The notes under the pieces: generated by a model
Databases searched by the model: none
Told to the model about the DNA's origin: nothing
What the model saw: only the letters and a program-made list of their open reading frames with translations
Shown: in pieces, positions 59,732-64,000 of the stretch
How the letters are laid out: each line of letters opens with the position of its first letter
Numbering within the stretch: the stretch's first letter is position 1
Assembly: GCA_965153455.1 (NCBI GenBank)
Contig: OZ234498.1
Span: forward strand, 8,494,001-8,558,000
From: Sphagnum compactum
Taxonomy: Eukaryota > Bryophyta > Sphagnopsida > Sphagnales
DNA length: 64,000 nt
Direction: 5' to 3'
Program-made: the position numbers and the translations under genes

Positions 59732-60907
59732 TTACGGCACGAATTGGACAGTTGGAGAAGAAGCATATCGCTCCGTGTTGAGCCAATGAAGAACGGCTTC
59801 GACTGCAGCCTCTCGAGATAGAGCTGTTGTGTCGATGACAAGCTTGCTTGTCGTCCCGGTATCGTACTCCCAGCAACCAGCGTATCCTGCGAGCAGCTTC
59901 TCAATATCCGTCCAACGAGACGGCTTGTGCATCTTCTTCTGCATCCGAGGACGAAAGCCGGGCGCGTGATCCGTCGCACAGCTTGTCGCAGCAGCAGCGT
60001 CCTCCGCACACAAGCCGCTCCTCCCCCATGTGGATTCTAAAACATGTCTAGACGTTTTACTATCGATTGCTGCTGCATTTGCCTTGATGAATCCGGCGGC
60101 CTGTTCCTCCAATTCAACGTCAATCTTCTTCACGGGACCTGCATGAGATGTGAAGCTGCCGCTTGACGAAGAACTTTCTACAGCCTGCATGAGGAGTTCT
60201 TCTTCTGCATCATCATCTTCGTTGGCCATGAGAGCAGCAGCCATAGCCCGAGCCCGAGCCTCAAGCCTGAGTTTCCACTCATTCTCATCACCGGACCTAC
60301 ACTCGACAACCATAACTCGGCATCCATAACGATCGGCCAAACAGCAAGCGGTCTTAAACAAGTCGGGCCTGGCAAGAGGACAATCAACGATGACACTCAG
60401 TCCTACTTGCAGCTGCGTTTCCACAACCTTCCACATGACGTCGTAGGAAAGAGTGTTGAGCACAGAAGACGAAGTTGAAGAAGAGGAACTGCTACTGCTA
60501 AATGCAGCAGCAGCAGCAGCAGCAGCGCCGCAAGACTTGGAGCTGCCGCAGGATTCACATAATAATACAGAAGAACTCGGCCTCGCAGCAGCAGAAGAAG
60601 ATATAATTTCACGTTGTTCTAATTCCAGAGTGCAATCGCGAATGTCATCTTTGTCGATCACAGGGCATCGTAAAGCTCTGGCTAGCGCGCGAGCCACAGT
60701 AGACTTTGCGCATCCTGGATGGCCTTTCATCGCCACCAAAATCTTGTGCTGCGACCGTCTGTCGTCGTCGTCGTCTTCCATTTTGTGCTTGCTCGCGAAC
60801 GAACTCTGCGACCGCAAACAGCGAAGCGACAATGGCCATCGTTCGTCACCAATGTCTCTTTCGCTCTCGCGGCCTGGCACCAGGAGCTCCACGGTTTTTT
60901 CATCCAC
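59732..60907 (-). CDS. P-loop NTPase of the plant AAA_33/zeta-toxin-like kinase fold
   Basis: A single open frame of 391 residues without an evident intron. Walker A is GHPGCAKST at 62-70 and is followed by DKDDIRD at 85-91 and LSVIVDCPL near 170-178, the layout of small-molecule or nucleic-acid kinase-like P-loop proteins. HKPSRWTDIEKLL and YDTGTTSKLVIDTT near the C-terminus match a plant family of unknown substrate. Residues about 101-148 are a low-complexity insert (8 Ala, 8 Ser). More spacer-like insertions lie at 220-330, so the protein looks longer than a minimal domain. ATG at 60907 opens the longest frame. ATG at 60781 (MEDDDDD, 349 residues) is more likely if the repeats beyond 60895 are 5' UTR. 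Confidence 0.8.
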   Translation of the reverse strand: MDEKTVELLVPGRESERDIGDERWPLSLRCLRSQSSFASKHKMEDDDDDRRSQHKILVAMKGHPGCAKSTVARALARALRCPVIDKDDIRDCTLELEQREIISSSAAARPSSSVLLCESCGSSKSCGAAAAAAAAFSSSSSSSSTSSSVLNTLSYDVMWKVVETQLQVGLSVIVDCPLARPDLFKTACCLADRYGCRVMVVECRSGDENEWKLRLEARARAMAAALMANEDDDAEEELLMQAVESSSSSGSFTSHAGPVKKIDVELEEQAAGFIKANAAAIDSKTSRHVLESTWGRSGLCAEDAAAATSCATDHAPGFRPRMQKKMHKPSRWTDIEKLLAGYAGCWEYDTGTTSKLVIDTTALSREAAVEAVLHWLNTERYASSPTVQFVP

Positions 60908-61145
60908 AGGAAGCTTCTTCTAGGATTTCTTCATCCACGAGAAGACTCTTCCCGTATTTCCTCATCCACATGAAGCAGCAGCAGCAGAAGAACAACAACA
61001 ACAAAAAGAGCTTTCCAGGATTTCTCCATCCACAAGAAACCGGTCATAACAGGATTTCTTCATCCACACGAAGACTCTTCTAGTATTTTCTCATCCACAT
61101 GAAGAAGAAGAAGAATGAGCTTTGCAGGACTTCTTCATCCACAAG
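60895..61145. repeat. Tandem TTTCTTCATCCACAWGAAG motifs upstream of the kinase-like gene
   Basis: About seven copies of TTYYTCATCCACANGAAG occur at roughly 30-40-bp spacing, with (AGC)n, (AAC)n and (GAA)n inserts. A larger ~110-bp unit is also visible. In gene sense each copy reads CTTSTGTGGATGAAG, supplying an ATG. The first copy contains the ATG of the longest kinase frame. Confidence 0.85.
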
Positions 61146-63354
61146 AAGGTAAGGCCAGGATTTTTTTGTTTTTCCTTTGTCATTTTTCCCAAAGTGTTCC
61201 CATCAAGTTCCCATCAGATTCCTGAAATATTCTTCAAGTTCTCAGTGGGTTCCATAAGACGCTCCCAATAGCACCTCATTCTTTACCCAAATTGTTTTGG
61301 CCATGGTTTAACTTGCATTGTAAGTGCTCCATGTTCCCAAAAACATTTGGTGATGGGCCAATTAAATAGCTCCTTGTTAGAGAAAATTTAGAAAAATTAT
61401 AAGTACACCCCCCTCACTAATTTATAATAGAAACATGATATTGTAGTACCGAGGTACTACTAAGGTATATGCTATAAACCCGTGTCTGTATTGAACTCAC
61501 ATGACTAAATGTATATGTGTGGATACTTTACAAAGCAACCTTTTTTTTAAAAAAAATTGTGCCCAATGGAATATTGCAGAATTTTGGAAATTTTTTGGGT
61601 TGTGAATTCAATGATTTTTCCAAAAAAAAAAAAAAAAAAAAAGATAAATATTTTAAAAATTTCTGAAATTCTCACATCAGGTTTCTATACATTGTTCAAG
61701 TAAGGTAACCAAAAAAGCTATAAGGATGTTACAAAATTATATTTTCATATAGCCAAATTTGGCTAACTCAGCTTATGGATGATCACCAGCTCAGCTACAT
61801 CACAAAACTTGGGTTATAATTAATCAATTATAAATTATTATACAATTTTTTTATTATAAAAAATTTATTAAAAAAAGAAAAAAAAACTGCTTTATGGAAG
61901 TGGGTGGTGGAGATAAAGTGGCCCAAGAATCAAACTGAAAGAGTAGGGATGAGAATCATGTAGAGAGGGAAAAAAAGAGTGTGGCCCCTGAAATGCAGAG
62001 CCAATAGAGTCTGGTAGGATTCATAGGATATGATCTAACACATGTGAAGGGCACGGGTGAAAACCATGGGAACAACAACATGGAGAACAGGTTCTTATCA
62101 TTTTATGCTAAGGAAAGGATCCTTTCTTTTGATGAAGCTCAACAAGCCATTTGTTTCAAATGCTTCTGTAGCGGTGGTAGATGGCTAGGAGGTCGATAAT
62201 GGCTAGTGGGTTGTTAGAAGGTAGAGATACTAAAGACAGCAGCTGAGGTGAAGGTTTCATGTCCACCCACCATCCATCCCTTATAGTGTGCTGGTGGCTG
62301 TTGGTTTCACTCTGGCTGGCACATGGGCATGTCCACTATCCTTGCATCTCTCTGCATTTGTATTCAAAGAGAGATGGCCGAACTATAGCTTTGAATTCCA
62401 TCTTCAAAGCCAGCCGACCTTCCCTGAATCTGCTGCACATAATAGTTACTGTGATTTCCTTTCCTAATGCCTTTGAGTTAGATCATCTGTGATTCATGCA
62501 ATAGACTGGCAGAAGTGTGGAGTAAAGAGATCCTTCCATGAGAGACCAAGCCATGTCTGAAGGCACATCTCCACCTGGTGATCAACATAGACAATGTTCC
62601 AATAATCCAGACACACAGAGTGTATGTAGGAGGGAAGAGAAACAGACCAAACAGTAAGGAAACAGACCAGACATTACTGCAGACGCCTCATCAAATAATC
62701 AACCTAACAACCCAACAAGCATAGGCAATTCAATTTCCAAAAAAGCTAGAATGCACAGGAACTGGGTTTCCATGATCAAAGATGCTCAGCATTGAGCAGA
62801 TGCTTTAGCATTGAACCCAGGGTAGTAGAGACGAAAAAAAATGGTTTTAGTGATTTCAGGACAAAAATGCACCACCCCTGAAACCAACCTTCAACCAGAG
62901 TGATCACTGACAAAAATTAGACAAACCCACCAACACCACAGAGAGAAAAGCCTTCACATACAGACTAGCCTGATCCACTTAATATTCAGAGTTAATGGTA
63001 CAAAGATTGTATTACCTTTGAGGTGACAAATACTGAACAGTTCAACAAACAAATTCCTTGGCCACCCCCCATTGTGGCCAGAAACCTTGTGGTGCTAACT
63101 GAGCCATTTTTTTTAATGTTACAAATTCCAGTGCACCATCAGCCGAACAGAGAGATGTCCATGATGTCCATGACAAGTCCCAACGTGTAGCAAAATGGGC
63201 ACTGATGACAGCCATTAACATTGCAGCACATAAGAAATTAAAATTTTATAAAGCCAAAATTGAATCTAACTCCTAGATCTCTGGTTCCAGAGCAATCACT
63301 GTGACCTATGCCAGCAGGAACCTGCAAGCTAGCACAAGTGGAAGCATATTTGAC
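61146..63354. other. Intergenic region and 3' flank of the IDD-like gene
   Basis: A 21-A run lies at 61622-61642. AT-rich DNA fills 61380-61900. No gene motif was recognised. The rightmost part (about 63000-63354) is probably the 3' UTR of the minus-strand gene. Confidence 0.5.
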
Positions 63355-64000
63355 CTAGGAACTGTCCCATGATTTCCCTGGAGAATGACCACTTGCACCA
63401 ACTGGTCGTAAATTCTCTCTTTGAGTAAAGAAGGCTCCTAGGTCTACACCTGGACCTAATGATGTGATACTAGCCAAATCGCATTGAGACAGTGTCCGTC
63501 CCATGCCTCCAGCAGCAGCAGCAGCAGCGACGGCAGCAGCAGCCATTCCATTAGCTCCACCAACACCCAAGAAGTCATGTGTAAATCTGTCACTTCCGTC
63601 TTCTGCCTGTGTTGAACCACCACCACCAAGGCCTACTGGCAGCTGCGATGGGCCCATGCCTTGAGAGACTAGAGCTCCAGAGTATGGACTGTGGTGGTGG
63701 TGCCCGCCCATGACATCATTTGTTGACATCCGACGGCGATTGTTATTAGGAGGCATCATTCCTCCCACATTGCCGGTGGATGGTGTGGCATTTGGTCCAA
63801 ACATGGATGACATATTGCTCAGTGATCCTGCAAAGATCCCAGCACCTCCTGATAATGAGTTCCTGAAATCCTGGATCCTTGCTGCTGCATGATGCTCATT
63901 CAGCCTTCCTTGGCTGCCTCCAAAGCTAGATGGACCCATTGATGTGCCCACTACTGCCGGAGAGCCTGTTTGCATGGGCGGCACTTCAACAGACCGCCTG
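63355..64000 (-). CDS. C-terminal part of an IDD-like C2H2 zinc-finger transcription factor (partial)
   Basis: The frame is open from the right edge to a stop at 63355, about 215 codons. Low-complexity Gly, Ala, His and Ser tracts are typical of the C-terminal half of plant transcription factors. FTHDFLGVGG near the middle resembles the TRDFLG motif of INDETERMINATE DOMAIN proteins, with His in place of Arg, and LSQCDLASITSL follows as in that family. The zinc fingers would lie beyond 64000. The CAG at 64000-63998 could be the last bases of an acceptor, so the exon start is uncertain. If the IDD reading is wrong, it is still a nuclear-type low-complexity C-terminus. Confidence 0.65.
   Translation of the reverse strand, partial: RRSVEVPPMQTGSPAVVGTSMGPSSFGGSQGRLNEHHAAARIQDFRNSLSGGAGIFAGSLSNMSSMFGPNATPSTGNVGGMMPPNNNRRRMSTNDVMGGHHHHSPYSGALVSQGMGPSQLPVGLGGGGSTQAEDGSDRFTHDFLGVGGANGMAAAAVAAAAAAGGMGRTLSQCDLASITSLGPGVDLGAFFTQRENLRPVGASGHSPGKSWDSS

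Noticed and set aside
60453-60973. Plus-strand frames of up to 156 codons across the kinase-like gene
   Set aside because: Antisense shadows of the minus-strand gene, which has Walker A and family motifs.

Overview
This window looks like nuclear DNA from a land plant or a close streptophyte relative. Every recognisable gene has GT-AG introns, mostly under 1.3 kb. Two of the encoded proteins carry plastid-targeting-like N-termini, and the gene set is plant-specific: a plant-type U2AF65, an RSH protein ending in a TGS domain, a CtpA-type processing peptidase, an R3H/SUZ protein and an IDD-like zinc-finger factor. Plant telo-box (AAACCCTA) motifs sit near two gene 5' ends. I cannot name a species. 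The TE fossils and microsatellite load would fit a non-seed plant, but that is only an impression.

Layout, left to right. 66-6154 (-) is the 5' part of U2AF65, cut by the window edge before its third RRM. 6.5-16.8 kb is a gene desert, extremely AT-rich at 9.7-11.5 kb, followed by small minisatellites up to 17.1 kb. 17987-25717 (+) is an 18-exon RSH ((p)ppGpp synthetase/hydrolase family) gene. 25.7-29.4 kb is intergenic with several tandem duplications. 29440-32808 (-) is a 10-exon carboxyl-terminal processing peptidase. 33.9-47.9 kb is a second desert holding a dead hAT transposase, a dead non-LTR reverse-transcriptase fragment, a dead pogo-like transposase and many short minisatellites. 48132-52498 (-) is a 9-exon R3H/SUZ gene. 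52.7-59.5 kb is mostly intergenic with one doubtful gene. 59732-60907 (-) is an apparently intronless P-loop kinase-like gene. 63355-64000 (-) is the 3' end of an IDD-like transcription factor.

The genes do not form a pathway or cluster; they are unrelated housekeeping and regulatory loci. For the three complete multi-exon genes (RSH, CtpA-like, R3H/SUZ) and the U2AF65 fragment, I chained exons by hand using splice phase and family motifs. The coding totals are exact multiples of three (995, 543, 499 and 386 residues), which supports the models. I saw no rRNA, tRNA, CRISPR array or prokaryote-like operon, and no convincing unknown multi-gene system. The best leads are small-scale: a long foldback inside the CtpA intron, a three-copy intronic repeat family, B-box-like repeats upstream of RSH, and a duplicated splice-donor region in the R3H gene.
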